Shown: in pieces, positions 35,814 to 45,411 of the stretch | Numbering within the stretch: position 1 is the first letter of the stretch | How the letters are laid out: each line of letters opens with the position of its first letter | Assembly: GCA_002393965.1 (NCBI GenBank) | Contig: DGSL01000027.1 | Span: forward strand, 74,131-135,682 | Length of the DNA: 61,552 nt | DNA from: Bacteroidales bacterium UBA4363 | GTDB taxonomy: Bacteria; Bacteroidota; Bacteroidia; Bacteroidales; Paludibacteraceae | Reading direction: 5' to 3' | Notes under the pieces: generated by a model | Seen by the model: the letters and a program-made list of their open reading frames with translations, nothing else | What the model was told of the DNA's origin: nothing | Database searches by the model: none | Made by a program: the position numbers and the translations under genes

Positions 35814-36377
35814 ATGCAGAGAAATGACTGTGAGAAAAAGAATGGGCGATTGGAACTGATCGTCGGTTCGATGTTTTCGGGAAAGACGGAGGAGTTGATA
35901 CGTCGTCTTCGCCGTGCTGAGATTGCCCGTTTGAAGGTAGAGTGTTTCAAGCCATCGATTGATAAGCGGGAGGAAGAAGACTCGTTTGTGTCTCACGACC
36001 GTCAGACGATGTCCTGTACTCGCGTTTCGGCATCAGGAGAGATTCTCTTGCTGGCAGTAGAGGCTGATGTTGTCGGCATCGATGAGGCACAGTTTTTTGA
36101 TGAGGGGTTGACCTCGGTGTGTCAGCAATTGGTATCAGAGGGGAAACGAGTTGTCGTTGCGGGGTTGGACATGGATTTTCAGGCACAGCCTTTCGGTCCT
36201 GTCCCGTCGTTATGTGCGGTGGCGGATGAGGTAGAAAAATTGCATGCTATCTGTGTCCGGTGTGGTTCGGCTGCTTATGTGAGTCATCGTCTCGTGTCGG
36301 AGAAGACGCGTATTCTGCTGGGTGAGCAGCGCGAGTATGAACCTCTATGTCGTGACTGTTATGAAAAATATCGGTAA
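35814..36377 (+). CDS. tdk: thymidine kinase
   Basis: Type II thymidine kinase of the dTTP salvage pathway. 187 residues with the P-loop [19 protein letters not shown], the DEAQFF Walker [14 protein letters not shown], and a zinc site from CVRCG and CRDC. Its 3' end overlaps the start of the AI-2E family gene by 17 nt, so translation is likely coupled. Confidence 0.97.
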   Translation: MQRNDCEKKNGRLELIVGSMFSGKTEELIRRLRRAEIARLKVECFKPSIDKREEEDSFVSHDRQTMSCTRVSASGEILLLAVEADVVGIDEAQFFDEGLTSVCQQLVSEGKRVVVAGLDMDFQAQPFGPVPSLCAVADEVEKLHAICVRCGSAAYVSHRLVSEKTRILLGEQREYEPLCRDCYEKYR

Positions 36378-37590
36378 GGAAGAATCGGTGGAAGATCGGG
36401 AACGTTCCTCTCGTCTGACTCGAGATTTCGAACGTCCCTTTACGTTTGACCGCGTGGTCCGCATCATCATCGGACTGGTTGTTTTGTTTCTGCTCTACCT
36501 GCTGGTCGATCGTCTCAGCAGTGTTTTGTTGCCATTCGTCATCGCTTGGCTTTTAGCCTACCTGATGAATCCACTGACGGTATTCTTCCAGCGCAGATGT
36601 CGTGTGCGGAACCGTGCCGTGGCTATTTTTCTGACTTTTCTTTCCATCCTATTGTTGTTGAGTCTGGTTCTGTTGACCGTCCTTCCACCTCTGACCAATG
36701 AGATCAAAAGCATGAGTGGACATATCGCCACGTATGCGGAGCAGTTGCAGCAGAGTGAGTATCTGCCCTCGGCTGTCAAGAGTGAGTTAGGTGATTGGCT
36801 GAGTGCGGAGAATGTTCAGTCATTCATTGCGGCGAATCAGAACAGCATATCCGGTCTGATACACAGCCTGTCGGACAAGGGTCTGACGTTGTTGTCCTCC
36901 TCATTTGACTTCATTGTCAAGTTGTTTGTCGTGTTTGTCGTGTTCTTATATACCGTATTTATCCTTTTGGACTACAACGACGTGACCAATGGATTCATGC
37001 GAATGGTTCCGATCCGTTACAGAGGTGTTCTGTCCATGATCATGCAGGATCTGGAAGACGGCATGAACCGTTACTTTCGCGGTCAAGCCTTGATAGCCTT
37101 GATTGTGGGAGTTCTTCTTGCCTTTGGATTTTGGCTGATTGGCCTGCCATTAGGCATCCTGTTAGGCCTGTTGATGGGTGCCTTGACGTTGATTCCCTAT
37201 ATGAAACTGGTGATGCTTCCAGTAGTCGGTTTCTTTGCGTTTGTCGGCACGCAGCAGACTGGAATGTCTTACTGGCCCTATCTCTTGGAGGTTTTGGCTA
37301 TTACCGGAGTCGTTCAAGTATTGGAGGATCTATTTCTGATTCCGAAGATCATGGGTAAGCGTATGGGTCTGAATCCGGCCCTTATCCTATTGTCTCTTTC
37401 GGTTTGGGGAGCTCTTCTGGGTGTGGTAGGCATGATCATGGCATTGCCGTTGACCACCCTTATCATCTCCTACTACAAGCGTTACATCCTTGTCGGTCTC
37501 AACCAAATGGAATCCGAAGAGAAGCAAGCGGAGGCAACGTTGTCCAAGCCCCATCCGGCAGAAGATGTCCACGTGGAAAAGGAGGAATAG
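36361..37590 (+). CDS. AI-2E family transporter (UPF0118)
   Basis: An inner-membrane protein of about eight helices. 409 residues from ATG 36361, which overlaps tdk. Hydrophobic pairs are near the N-terminus ([31 protein letters not shown]), and a long soluble stretch follows. Then come [19 protein letters not shown] and the C-terminal helices with [20 protein letters not shown] and [20 protein letters not shown], a family signature. Some members export AI-2 and others are Na+/H+ antiporters, so the substrate is open. Confidence 0.92.
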   Translation: MKNIGKEESVEDRERSSRLTRDFERPFTFDRVVRIIIGLVVLFLLYLLVDRLSSVLLPFVIAWLLAYLMNPLTVFFQRRCRVRNRAVAIFLTFLSILLLLSLVLLTVLPPLTNEIKSMSGHIATYAEQLQQSEYLPSAVKSELGDWLSAENVQSFIAANQNSISGLIHSLSDKGLTLLSSSFDFIVKLFVVFVVFLYTVFILLDYNDVTNGFMRMVPIRYRGVLSMIMQDLEDGMNRYFRGQALIALIVGVLLAFGFWLIGLPLGILLGLLMGALTLIPYMKLVMLPVVGFFAFVGTQQTGMSYWPYLLEVLAITGVVQVLEDLFLIPKIMGKRMGLNPALILLSLSVWGALLGVVGMIMALPLTTLIISYYKRYILVGLNQMESEEKQAEATLSKPHPAEDVHVEKEE

Positions 37591-37591
37591 C

Positions 37592-37645
37592 ACTCGGTTG
37601 GAGGCGGCGAAGGTCCGTGCCAGAGAGAAAGCCGAGTCTTTTTTT
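37592..37645 (+). terminator. intrinsic terminator after the AI-2E family gene
   Basis: ACTCGGTT (37592-37599) pairs with AAGCCGAGT (37629-37637) with one G.U pair, followed by CTTTTTTTAG. It starts 1 nt after the stop codon. Confidence 0.65.
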
Positions 37646-37718
37646 AGTCCTTTTTTTTGTAAGCCCAACGAGCAAAGGCCGCATTTACCCGAACTATGCC
37701 ATGGTACCCCACAAAGGA

Positions 37719-38363
37719 CTAATGAATGTATCGTGTGTTAATCAGTCTCCAATTCAGGATGCTCCAGAGCGCATCGAGGTGAGAGGCTCGTCGGTTCTGG
37801 TAGTCGAGATAATAGGCATGTTCCCACACATCGAACGTCAGTAGTGGCCGCAGTCCTTTGCTTATGGGATTGGAAGCATCCTTTTCCTGTGTGATGTAGA
37901 GTGTGCCGTCAGCATCACTTGACAGCCAGACCCAGCCAGATCCAAAGAGAGCGACTCCCTTGTTTTCAAATTCGGACTTAAACGAGTCGATGCTTCCGTA
38001 CTGATTGATTATGGCATCAGCCAAAGCGGAGGAAGGTTCTGAGGCATAGTCGGGAGACAGAAATTGCTCGAAATAGAGTTCGTGGTTGAGGATCTGTCCT
38101 GCCTGGTTTGTCAGAACACTTTGCGGAGCGTTCAAGATTATCTCTTCGAGTGAAAGTCCTTTGAATGTCTGAAACTCGTCGTTGTCAAACAATTCATTCA
38201 GTTTGTTGACATACCCAGCGTAGTGCTTGTCGTGATGATAGGAGAGAGTCTCGCCGGAGATGGCGGGAGTCAGCATTGTCTTGTCATAGGGGAGCGGCTG
38301 AATTTGGAATTGTCCATTGACAGGTCGATGCAGGTCAAGAGAAGAGATGTCAATCGTATGCAT
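37719..38363 (-). CDS. sodB: superoxide dismutase (Fe/Mn family)
   Basis: Dismutates superoxide in the cytoplasm. 214 residues. The metal ligands are His in SYHHDKHY, His in LNHELYF, and Asp and His in TFDVWEHAYYLDYQN. The Trp that often follows in NHxFxW is Phe here. About 15 residues at the N-terminus (to PVNGQFQ) extend beyond the usual start without looking like a signal peptide. Fe versus Mn cannot be decided by eye. Convergent with the AI-2E family gene and divergent from uvrA. Confidence 0.94.
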   Translation of the reverse strand: MHTIDISSLDLHRPVNGQFQIQPLPYDKTMLTPAISGETLSYHHDKHYAGYVNKLNELFDNDEFQTFKGLSLEEIILNAPQSVLTNQAGQILNHELYFEQFLSPDYASEPSSALADAIINQYGSIDSFKSEFENKGVALFGSGWVWLSSDADGTLYITQEKDASNPISKGLRPLLTFDVWEHAYYLDYQNRRASHLDALWSILNWRLINTRYIH

Positions 38364-38391
38364 GAAAAAGAAGATAATGGTATTACAGATA

Positions 38392-38399
38392 CAAAAATA
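38392..38399 (-). promoter_or_regulatory. -7 element of sodB
   Basis: TATTTTTG read leftward, 28 bp before the ATG. No clear -33 element and no recognised redox-regulator site. Confidence 0.45.
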
Positions 38400-38464
38400 A
38401 GAAAATGGTTGAAAGCGTGCACTATCGAAAGGGTGGAATCACATGCCTAATTCCGGATAATCAT

Positions 38465-38472
38465 TATCTTTG
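38465..38472 (+). promoter_or_regulatory. -7 element of uvrA
   Basis: TATCTTTG, 29 bp before the uvrA ATG. No clear -33 element. Confidence 0.45.
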
Positions 38473-38501
38473 TCTATTCAAGAATACCGCAGTCAGAAAA
38501 A

Positions 38502-41342
38502 ATGTCAAAGAAGACTCAGAAAGAGCAAACCGTTCAGTCAAAGGGCAATATTGTCCTGAAGGGAGTATCGGTTCATAACCTGAAGCACATAGACGTAGAG
38601 ATTCCGCGCAACCAATTTGTAGTGATAACGGGCCTGAGCGGGAGTGGGAAGTCCTCATTGGCGTTTGATACGCTCTATGCGGAAGGACAGCGTCGCTATG
38701 TAGAGAGTCTCTCGGCCTATGCGCGTCAGTTTCTGGGCAGTCTGCAGAAGCCGGAAGCAGACCTCATCAAGGGTATTCCACCAGCCATAGCAATTGAGCA
38801 GAAGGTGAACATGCGTAACCCCCGCTCAACGGTGGGGACCAGTACTGAGATATATGACTATCTGAAATTGTTATATGCCCGAATAGGCAGGACCTATTCA
38901 CCCCTATCGGGCGAAGAAGTGCGAAGTCATACGCCGGAGGATGTCGTGAACTATATCCTCACGTATCCGTCGGGCACGCGTCTGATGTTGCTTTTCCCTC
39001 TCATCGTATCGGAAGGCCGGACACTGAGTCAGCAGTTGGAAGTCCTTGTACAGCAGGGATACAGCCGTCTGACCATCGAAGAAGAGGTGGTGAAGATTAC
39101 GGATGCGATATCAAAGGGCGAAGATGCCCTGCAGAAATGTCGCAAGAAACTTCTGATTGTCGTAGATCGTCTGACGGTGAATGAAGAATCGTCCACGGTC
39201 AGCCGTATGACGGACTCCATCGAAAGTGCCTTTTATGAGGGTAAGGGCCGTTGTGTTGTCTGGATGTACCAAGGAGAGGAAGTGAAGAAGAAGACCTTTT
39301 CCTCGCAATATGAGGCAGACGGCATCACCTTTGAGAAGCCCAACGAGCAGCTTTTCAGTTTCAACAACCCTTTGGGAGCCTGTCCGACGTGTCAGGGATT
39401 CGGAAAGGTAGTGGGCATCGATGAGAATCTCGTCATTCCGAACAAATCGCTGAGTGTGTATGAAGATGCCGTTGTCTGTTGGCGTGGGGAGGTGATGAGT
39501 GAATGGAAGAAAGAGTTGATCGCTAATGCCGGGAAATGCGAATTCCCTATCCATCGTCCGTATTATCAGTTGAGTGATAGAGAAAAGCAGATGTTATGGG
39601 AAGGGACCTCCTATTTTCACGGCATCAATGACTTTTTCGACTTTGTCAAGAACAACCAATACAAGATACAGTATCGAGTGATGCTGGCGCGTTACAGGGG
39701 AAAGACTACCTGTCCGACGTGTCAGGGGAGTCGGTTGAAGAAAGAGGCTGGCTATGTGAAAGTCGGAGGTAAATCGATCACCGAACTGGTTCGGATGCCG
39801 GTGTCGCAGTTGCAGGTTTTCTTTCAGAAACTAAGGTTAAGCAAAAGCGATGCGGAGACAGCCAAGCGTCTGTTGACAGAGATCAGCAGTCGAATTACGT
39901 TCCTAATGGACGTGGGATTGGGTTATCTGACCCTTGACCGGTTGAGCAATACGCTATCGGGAGGAGAGAGTCAGCGCATCAACCTGGCGACTTCGCTGGG
40001 AGCCCCGCTGGTTGGTTCATTGTATATCCTTGACGAGCCGAGTATCGGGCTTCATGCGCGAGACACGCAGCGTCTCATCAAGGTATTGCGAGAATTGCAG
40101 TCCTTGGGTAATACGGTTGTTGTCGTTGAGCATGATGAGGAAATCATCCAATCGGCGGATTACATCATTGACATTGGTCCATTGGCAGGCAGAAACGGTG
40201 GAAATGTTGTCTATGCTGGAAACCTGAGTGACGTGACCCCGTTGAAGGCCGCTGCGTCGCAATCCTTCACCCTGAAATACCTGACGGGTCAAGAAATCGT
40301 TCCGATTCCGCGTACGCGTCGCCGTTGGCATAACTACATAGAGGTGAAGAATGCCTGTGAGAACAACCTGAAGGGTGTCAGTGTGAAGTTCCCTTTGGGA
40401 GTGATGACGGTTGTGACGGGTGTGAGCGGCAGTGGCAAGTCGTCGCTTGTCTGCGACGAATTCTATACGGCCCTCAAGCGCTATTACGACGGCGTGGTGG
40501 AGCATCCTGGCCTTCAAGGTACGTTGTCTGGCAGCCTGAATCTGGCGACAGATGTGGAATTTGTCGATCAGAATCCGATTGGTCATTCCTCGCGTAGCAA
40601 TCCGGTGACCTATCTGAAAGCGTATGATGAGATCCGTCGTTTGTTTGCGGAGCAGCAGCTCTCCAAGCAGATGGGATTCACGCCTGCTTATTTCTCTTTC
40701 AACGTGGACGGCGGGCGTTGTGAAGAATGTCAGGGAGAGGGAACGGTGACTGTAGAGATGCAGTTCATGGCTGATTTGGTTTTGGAGTGTGATGCGTGTC
40801 ACGGTCGTCGTTTCAAGAGTGAGATCCTGGATGTCCAGTACAATGGCAAGAACATACATGAGATTCTGGAGATGACCGTCAATCAAGCGATTGAATTCTT
40901 CGGCAGGGACAGTAATCCCATCTGTCAGCGTATCGTAGAGCGTCTGCGTCCATTGCAGGATGTAGGCATCGGATATGTCCGTCTGGGACAGAGCAGCAGT
41001 ACGCTATCTGGCGGAGAGAGTCAGCGTGTCAAGTTGGCTTCGTTCCTGTGTGAAGAGAAGAAGTCGCCTGTGATTTTCATTTTTGACGAGCCGACGACTG
41101 GTTTGCATATCCATGACATCAAGACTCTATTGAAGGCCTTTGATCAGTTGATAGAGAAGGGGCATACGGTTGTCATCATCGAGCATAACCTTGATGTCAT
41201 CAAATGTGCGGATCATGTCATCGACATGGGTCCGGAGGGAGGTCAGGAAGGCGGAAACGTCGTTTTTGAGGGCACGCCGGAGGCCTTGTTGAAATGTAAG
41301 AAATCCTATACGGCTCAGAGCCTGAAAGAGAAAATGATCTGA
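38502..41342 (+). CDS. uvrA: excinuclease ABC subunit A (variant lacking part of the first zinc module)
   Basis: DNA damage recognition ATPase of nucleotide excision repair, 946 residues. Two ABC domains are seen: the first Walker A is GLSGSGKSSLAFDTLYAEGQ, the second GVSGSGKSSLVCDE, with signatures LSGGESQRINLA and LSGGESQRVKLA. The second zinc module is intact (CEECQGEG and CDACHGRR). In the first, the second Cys pair (CPTCQGFG) is present. However, the first pair, expected before LFSFNNP as CPxC, is replaced by FSSQYEADGITF with no Cys. A typical Cys motif after YARIG is also absent (TYSPLSGEE). It could be a second UvrA paralogue rather than the main one. Confidence 0.93.
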   Translation: MSKKTQKEQTVQSKGNIVLKGVSVHNLKHIDVEIPRNQFVVITGLSGSGKSSLAFDTLYAEGQRRYVESLSAYARQFLGSLQKPEADLIKGIPPAIAIEQKVNMRNPRSTVGTSTEIYDYLKLLYARIGRTYSPLSGEEVRSHTPEDVVNYILTYPSGTRLMLLFPLIVSEGRTLSQQLEVLVQQGYSRLTIEEEVVKITDAISKGEDALQKCRKKLLIVVDRLTVNEESSTVSRMTDSIESAFYEGKGRCVVWMYQGEEVKKKTFSSQYEADGITFEKPNEQLFSFNNPLGACPTCQGFGKVVGIDENLVIPNKSLSVYEDAVVCWRGEVMSEWKKELIANAGKCEFPIHRPYYQLSDREKQMLWEGTSYFHGINDFFDFVKNNQYKIQYRVMLARYRGKTTCPTCQGSRLKKEAGYVKVGGKSITELVRMPVSQLQVFFQKLRLSKSDAETAKRLLTEISSRITFLMDVGLGYLTLDRLSNTLSGGESQRINLATSLGAPLVGSLYILDEPSIGLHARDTQRLIKVLRELQSLGNTVVVVEHDEEIIQSADYIIDIGPLAGRNGGNVVYAGNLSDVTPLKAAASQSFTLKYLTGQEIVPIPRTRRRWHNYIEVKNACENNLKGVSVKFPLGVMTVVTGVSGSGKSSLVCDEFYTALKRYYDGVVEHPGLQGTLSGSLNLATDVEFVDQNPIGHSSRSNPVTYLKAYDEIRRLFAEQQLSKQMGFTPAYFSFNVDGGRCEECQGEGTVTVEMQFMADLVLECDACHGRRFKSEILDVQYNGKNIHEILEMTVNQAIEFFGRDSNPICQRIVERLRPLQDVGIGYVRLGQSSSTLSGGESQRVKLASFLCEEKKSPVIFIFDEPTTGLHIHDIKTLLKAFDQLIEKGHTVVIIEHNLDVIKCADHVIDMGPEGGQEGGNVVFEGTPEALLKCKKSYTAQSLKEKMI

Positions 41343-41360
41343 CGGAGCACTGGTATCAAA

Positions 41361-41399
41361 GCAGAAAGCGCCGGCAGGGAAACTGTCGGCGCTTTCTGC
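41361..41399. terminator. strong hairpin between uvrA and the GlsB-like gene
   Basis: GCAGAAAGCGCCG and CGGCGCTTTCTGC form a perfect 13-bp stem with a 13-nt loop between converging genes. There is no real T tract on either side, so it may act as an RNA 3'-end protector or a bidirectional pause rather than a classical terminator. Confidence 0.6.
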
Positions 41400-41418
41400 T
41401 TCCCTGAGAGGGAATGTA

Positions 41419-42417
41419 TTAAGCCTTCGTGAGCGGGTGAGCCGCATCTTCGATGATATGGTTCTCTTCGCGGAATGCGCGGTCGCGGAGGAAAGAGTCC
41501 ACGTGTCGGCTCCATCGTTGAGGATCGATTTCGGAGACCTTGACCATCATTGCGGTGTCGATGATATCGCCGAATCCGGTATTGATTCCTGTACCGAATA
41601 CGCTCATCTGGTTGGAGAGTTTGAAATAGCTGGATATGAGTGGCGGAACGTTCTCGCCGTGCGTGCGAGCAAACTTGCTCAGAGCGGTGAACTTATCCAT
41701 GCGCGAATCGCATCCCTCAAAGATTGCTTCTATTTCGGGCTCGACTTTCGTATCGGGTCCAAAGAAGGTGTTTTTGCATGTCATGAGTCCTCTCTCTCCG
41801 GCGCAGACATGGTTGAGGAAATAGAAGATGGCTTTCTGTACGATCTCCTTGGTGTCCTGGTAGACGGTGACCTTTCCCATGACGTATCGTACCTCTGGTT
41901 CGAAATAATTGAGTACGAGCAGTCCATCCCAGAGATTGTCGAAAGCAAAGATGCTCTTGGCGCCCATCTTGGACGACTGGTAGTCAGGGTGTATGAAAGC
42001 TCTTCCGAGTTCGATGGTGTATGGCAGGTATTCTTTGATGAACTTCTCCGAGAAGTCGAACATGTGTGCCATGACGATCTTGGGTTGTCCGTCGGGAAGG
42101 AGGACGACGTCCTGTCCGTGTATGTAGCGGTATCCACCGGTGATCTCCTGTGCTTCCGGGTCCCAGACGATCAGTTGTTTGTAGGGTTTCTCCATGGAGT
42201 CGTAAGGAGAGATGTCGATCGGTTCTCCCGACCCACCTCCGTCGAGTCGGAAAGACCATTCGCGCAGTCGTCCGATTTCGCGCATGACATTAGGAGAATC
42301 CTGTGCGGTGACAATGTAGAGTTGATTGCCACCTTTATTGGTATTTCGTATGAACTTAGAAGCGTCCAGTTCCTTGATGAGGAGCGCTCTGTCAACAGGC
42401 TCTAATAAAGGTTTCAT
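41419..42417 (-). CDS. GlsB-like N-acyltransferase (hemolysin/GNAT family)
   Basis: Resembles Bacteroides GlsB, which N-acylates glycine with a 3-hydroxy fatty acid in glycine-lipid synthesis. 332 residues from ATG 42417; an ATG at 42462 would add 15 polar residues. Motifs of the acyltransferase region are QDSPNVMREIGRLREWSFR, EITGGYRYIHG and ELGRAFIHPDYQSSKMG, followed by a C-terminal part with NVPPLISSYFKLSNQM. The O-acyltransferase partner GlsA, next to glsB in B. thetaiotaomicron, is not adjacent here. The substrate is inferred by family. Confidence 0.8.
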   Translation of the reverse strand: MKPLLEPVDRALLIKELDASKFIRNTNKGGNQLYIVTAQDSPNVMREIGRLREWSFRLDGGGSGEPIDISPYDSMEKPYKQLIVWDPEAQEITGGYRYIHGQDVVLLPDGQPKIVMAHMFDFSEKFIKEYLPYTIELGRAFIHPDYQSSKMGAKSIFAFDNLWDGLLVLNYFEPEVRYVMGKVTVYQDTKEIVQKAIFYFLNHVCAGERGLMTCKNTFFGPDTKVEPEIEAIFEGCDSRMDKFTALSKFARTHGENVPPLISSYFKLSNQMSVFGTGINTGFGDIIDTAMMVKVSEIDPQRWSRHVDSFLRDRAFREENHIIEDAAHPLTKA

Positions 42418-42506
42418 TGTAAGAGAGTTTCTATCCTTTTCTGCAGTCCTTTTTGCCGCCATGAAATAATCGGTTCACAAAAAAAAGAATCTTCAAAAAA
42501 CGGTCA

Positions 42507-42514
42507 CAAAGGTA
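42507..42514 (-). promoter_or_regulatory. -7 element of the GlsB-like gene
   Basis: TACCTTTG read leftward, 45 bp before the 42462 ATG and 90 bp before the 42417 ATG. It lies directly after the ompA-like terminator. Confidence 0.45.
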
Positions 42515-42520
42515 GATAAA

Positions 42521-42569
42521 AAAAGCGAAAACACACAAACATGAAGTCTCATGCGGTGTTTTCGCTTTT
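42521..42569 (-). terminator. intrinsic terminator of the OmpA lipoprotein gene
   Basis: AAAAGCGAAAACAC (42521-42534) and GTGTTTTCGCTTTT (42556-42569) form a 14-bp perfect stem ending leftward in a T run. Confidence 0.85.
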
Positions 42570-42613
42570 CATAACTTGAAGGTTACCCGTCGGTTGGTGA
42601 CGGGGAGATACGC

Positions 42614-43561
42614 CTATTTCTTTTTGAGGAGTTTCATCACTTCGTCAAGTTTCGGTGTGAGAACTATTTCTGTCCGTCTGTTCTTTGCCTTCCCTTCGGC
42701 GGTAGCGTTATCGTCTTTCGGGAAGAACTCACCTCGTCCGGAAGCCCGGATGCGTTTAGGGTCAACCTTGTATTCGTCCGTCAGGACCTTGACCACGCTT
42801 GTTGCGCGCATGACGCTGAGATCCCAATTGTCGCGTACGTAGATTCGTCCGTCGGTTTCGTTAGTCGTACGTGAACGGAACTGGTCGTTGTCGGTATGTC
42901 CTTCGACCTCGATATCGATATCGGGGTTCTTGAGCATCACCTCTGCCAGTTTCTGCAGCGCCTGTTTTCCCTGCTCGCCTACGGTAGCGCTACCAGAGTT
43001 AAAGAGCAGTTTGTTGCTGAGAGAGACATAGACCTTTCCGTCGCGTTCTTCGACCGTCAGTTCGTCGTCCCGGAATCCGAGCAGTGCGTTACGTATTGCA
43101 TTGTTGAGTTTTGTTGTCGCCTCGTCCTTCTTGTCAAGAGCCTCCTTGAGTTCCTTCAGCCTGTTTTCGCGTTCGGCGAGTTCCTTCTCTTTCAGTGCGA
43201 GTTCGTCGCTTTTCTGTTTGAGGGCGACATTGAACTTCTCGGCATCGGAAATGCGGTCGTTCTGCAGTGCCTCGTAGTTATTCTGCAGTCTGGCATTTGC
43301 CTGTCCGAGTTCGGAGATGAACCGATCTTTCGCGAGTCCTTCCTGGAAGAGTCGGGTGGTATCGTCGATGAGCGAAGAGATGATGCTGTCGTTTTCGGAA
43401 ATACGGTTGCAGAGCAGGTCTCGTTCGTTGACCACGGCTTTGAGTCGTTTGCCCATGACCCCTTTCTTAGCCGGGACCGGGTCTCCGCATTTGTAGAGAG
43501 ACTTACAACCTGTCAGACAGATGCCTGTGATGAGGACTCCGAGAAGGCAGATTTTTTTCAT
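42614..43561 (-). CDS. OmpA-family lipoprotein with coiled coil
   Basis: 315 residues. Lipoprotein signal (LLGVLITGICLTGC, lipidated Cys about residue 19), then a coiled coil of about 130 residues (ELALKEKELAERENRLKELK) and a C-terminal OmpA peptidoglycan-binding domain (LLFNSGSATVGEQGKQAL, VEGHTDND, SVMRATSVVKVL, RIRASGRGEFFP, KNRRTEIVL). It probably links the outer membrane to the cell wall. It starts 24 nt after the DUF3616 secreted protein gene and ends in a strong terminator, so these two likely share a transcript. Confidence 0.92.
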   Translation of the reverse strand: MKKICLLGVLITGICLTGCKSLYKCGDPVPAKKGVMGKRLKAVVNERDLLCNRISENDSIISSLIDDTTRLFQEGLAKDRFISELGQANARLQNNYEALQNDRISDAEKFNVALKQKSDELALKEKELAERENRLKELKEALDKKDEATTKLNNAIRNALLGFRDDELTVEERDGKVYVSLSNKLLFNSGSATVGEQGKQALQKLAEVMLKNPDIDIEVEGHTDNDQFRSRTTNETDGRIYVRDNWDLSVMRATSVVKVLTDEYKVDPKRIRASGRGEFFPKDDNATAEGKAKNRRTEIVLTPKLDEVMKLLKKK

Positions 43562-43585
43562 AGTAGGCGTTGTTCTTTTTGATTA

Positions 43586-45298
43586 TCAATAGTAGAGTTT
43601 CATGCTTTTATTTCCGACCTTGACGATGTAGGTTGTATTGGTTGAAGGCAGTCGTACGGTGTAGGTCTCGCCTTCAGCTGTGGCGGTATCGATTACTTTG
43701 CCGTCGTAAGAGGCAACGATTACGGGCATTCCTTCGTGAAGACCGGAGACAGTCAGTACGTTTCCGATGAGGCTGCAGGAGAGAGATGCAGTCAGTTCGT
43801 GTTCGTCAACGGGAGTTGAGGCAGTCAGTTCATAGACATAGGTATCCTTGCGGAACTTTGCCCATGGGAATTTCTTAGAGTCGGCGCCATACTCCTTCGC
43901 TGTCTTGCCGTCTCCATAGAGATCGACGGCACCGTTGTCGCAGACGATATGGATGATGATGTTGTTTCCATCCTGCTGAACGGAGATGGCTTCCGGGTGT
44001 CCTTCCACCTCGGTTCCTTCGGTCTGTACCAGATCGCTCATATCAATGTCAATGACAGAGAGGTGTTCGCCCTCGGTCGTGATAGGTGATCCGTCCGTAT
44101 TGGTTGTTCCGTCCCAGAGGTATGCTTTCGGGTGACCACCACCCTCGAAGAGTCCGGCGATGATGACGTAGTAGTCGCCGACGCGTTCGAGCGCGCGTAT
44201 TCCGAGTCCACCGAAGTCAAAGAGAACTGGTTCTCCGAAAGAAGGGTTGATGCTACTGAGGCCACTTCCAGCGAGCATGGTCTCAAAATTGGTAACGGGT
44301 GCCATGACGGCGTATTTGCGGTTGGAGGCTGTCGGAGCGACCCCTTTGAGCGGCACGCACGGAGCTCGGAAAGCAACGTAGGCCGCTTCTCCTCCTTTCT
44401 GAAGCGTCAGACCTTCGATATTGAATCCATCGATGCGTTTCGGGATCATGGAATTGGCGTAGGAAGCGGAGGCGGAGAAATCCCAATTGCAGGCGTCGCC
44501 GAAAGCAATGAGAGCGTCGCGCATCTTGGTGCTATAGGCTCCTGCAGAGAGGGATGCGTTGATGCCGGATCCGGACAGTTTGGTAGAGAAAACGCGGTTT
44601 CTGTATTCTTTCTGTTTTCCTTTCTTGCTATTGGAAAAGGAGGCAATCCAGTAGATGGTCTGTCCGTCGTCGCTCACGGAAGCGCCTTCGATATCGAACT
44701 CCTCGCCCGCACTTCCTCCTGCCATGGAAGTGACGTCGATTTCCTTGACAGGCATTCCGGACTCGTTCATGTTATAGAGACGAATGAGATTGTTCTCGTC
44801 GTCCGCCACGAAGAAGTATCCGTCGCCGACTTCCGCTACAGCGGAAGCGTCCGAGCTACCTGCCAACCAAGTAGTCCGCGAAGGTTCTGCGCTTGCCTTG
44901 CTTGCGGCGTACTGAATCGTGTAGTCGGAAGCGCCGGAGAGTTTGACGGTGATCTTGGTGGATCCGACACCGGTCGGTTTGATTTTGACGGCGTAGCGTC
45001 CGCTTTCGATTTCCGTCGCGGTGATATCGGAAGTCTTGACCACGTTGGTATTGCTTGATGTGAATGAGAGAGAACTACCAGAGGGTGCCTGGAAATAGAT
45101 GCCCTTGGTAGCGGCCGGGTCGGTCGGGTCGTTGATGACTCCGCTGACGTAGGATGTCTTACCGCTTCCGCTGGTAATTTTCAAGAGAGGGATCGAGGTT
45201 CCGGTATAGGTCGGCTGTGTTGTGCTGGCCTCCAGAGTTGCTGCCGATGCGTTGAAGCAAAGGAAAGCGATTGCTGTCAGGGTAAAGATTTTCTTCAT
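43586..45298 (-). CDS. secreted DUF3616-like beta-propeller protein with T9SS-like tail
   Basis: 570 residues. Signal peptide (IFTLTAIAFLCFNASAA), an N-terminal beta-sandwich of about 110 residues (TTQPTYTGTSIPLLKI, VGSTKITVKLSG), then a DUF3616/phytase-like propeller (FDIEGASVSDDGQTIYWIAS, RIDGFNIEGLTL, GIRALERVGDYYVIIAG, EVEGHPEAISVQQDG). It ends in about 75 residues with LTVSGLHEGMPV and TYIVKVGNKSMKLYY, like type A T9SS sorting domains. It may bind or cleave phosphorylated or glycan substrates at the surface, but the target is unknown. Confidence 0.8.
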   Translation of the reverse strand: MKKIFTLTAIAFLCFNASAATLEASTTQPTYTGTSIPLLKITSGSGKTSYVSGVINDPTDPAATKGIYFQAPSGSSLSFTSSNTNVVKTSDITATEIESGRYAVKIKPTGVGSTKITVKLSGASDYTIQYAASKASAEPSRTTWLAGSSDASAVAEVGDGYFFVADDENNLIRLYNMNESGMPVKEIDVTSMAGGSAGEEFDIEGASVSDDGQTIYWIASFSNSKKGKQKEYRNRVFSTKLSGSGINASLSAGAYSTKMRDALIAFGDACNWDFSASASYANSMIPKRIDGFNIEGLTLQKGGEAAYVAFRAPCVPLKGVAPTASNRKYAVMAPVTNFETMLAGSGLSSINPSFGEPVLFDFGGLGIRALERVGDYYVIIAGLFEGGGHPKAYLWDGTTNTDGSPITTEGEHLSVIDIDMSDLVQTEGTEVEGHPEAISVQQDGNNIIIHIVCDNGAVDLYGDGKTAKEYGADSKKFPWAKFRKDTYVYELTASTPVDEHELTASLSCSLIGNVLTVSGLHEGMPVIVASYDGKVIDTATAEGETYTVRLPSTNTTYIVKVGNKSMKLYY

Positions 45299-45336
45299 AA
45301 GTACATGAGTGTTATATCAAGCATGTTCTTTCCCTA

Positions 45337-45344
45337 CAAACATA
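45337..45344 (-). promoter_or_regulatory. -7 element of the DUF3616 gene
   Basis: TATGTTTG read leftward, 38 bp before the ATG. A TTGG lies 23 bp further upstream, longer than ideal. Confidence 0.45.
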
Positions 45345-45411
45345 CGTTTTTTTCGTTTTCATTATTCCCAAGAACGAAGATGTTTTTCTCTTTTTTTCTA
45401 TATCGGAATAA

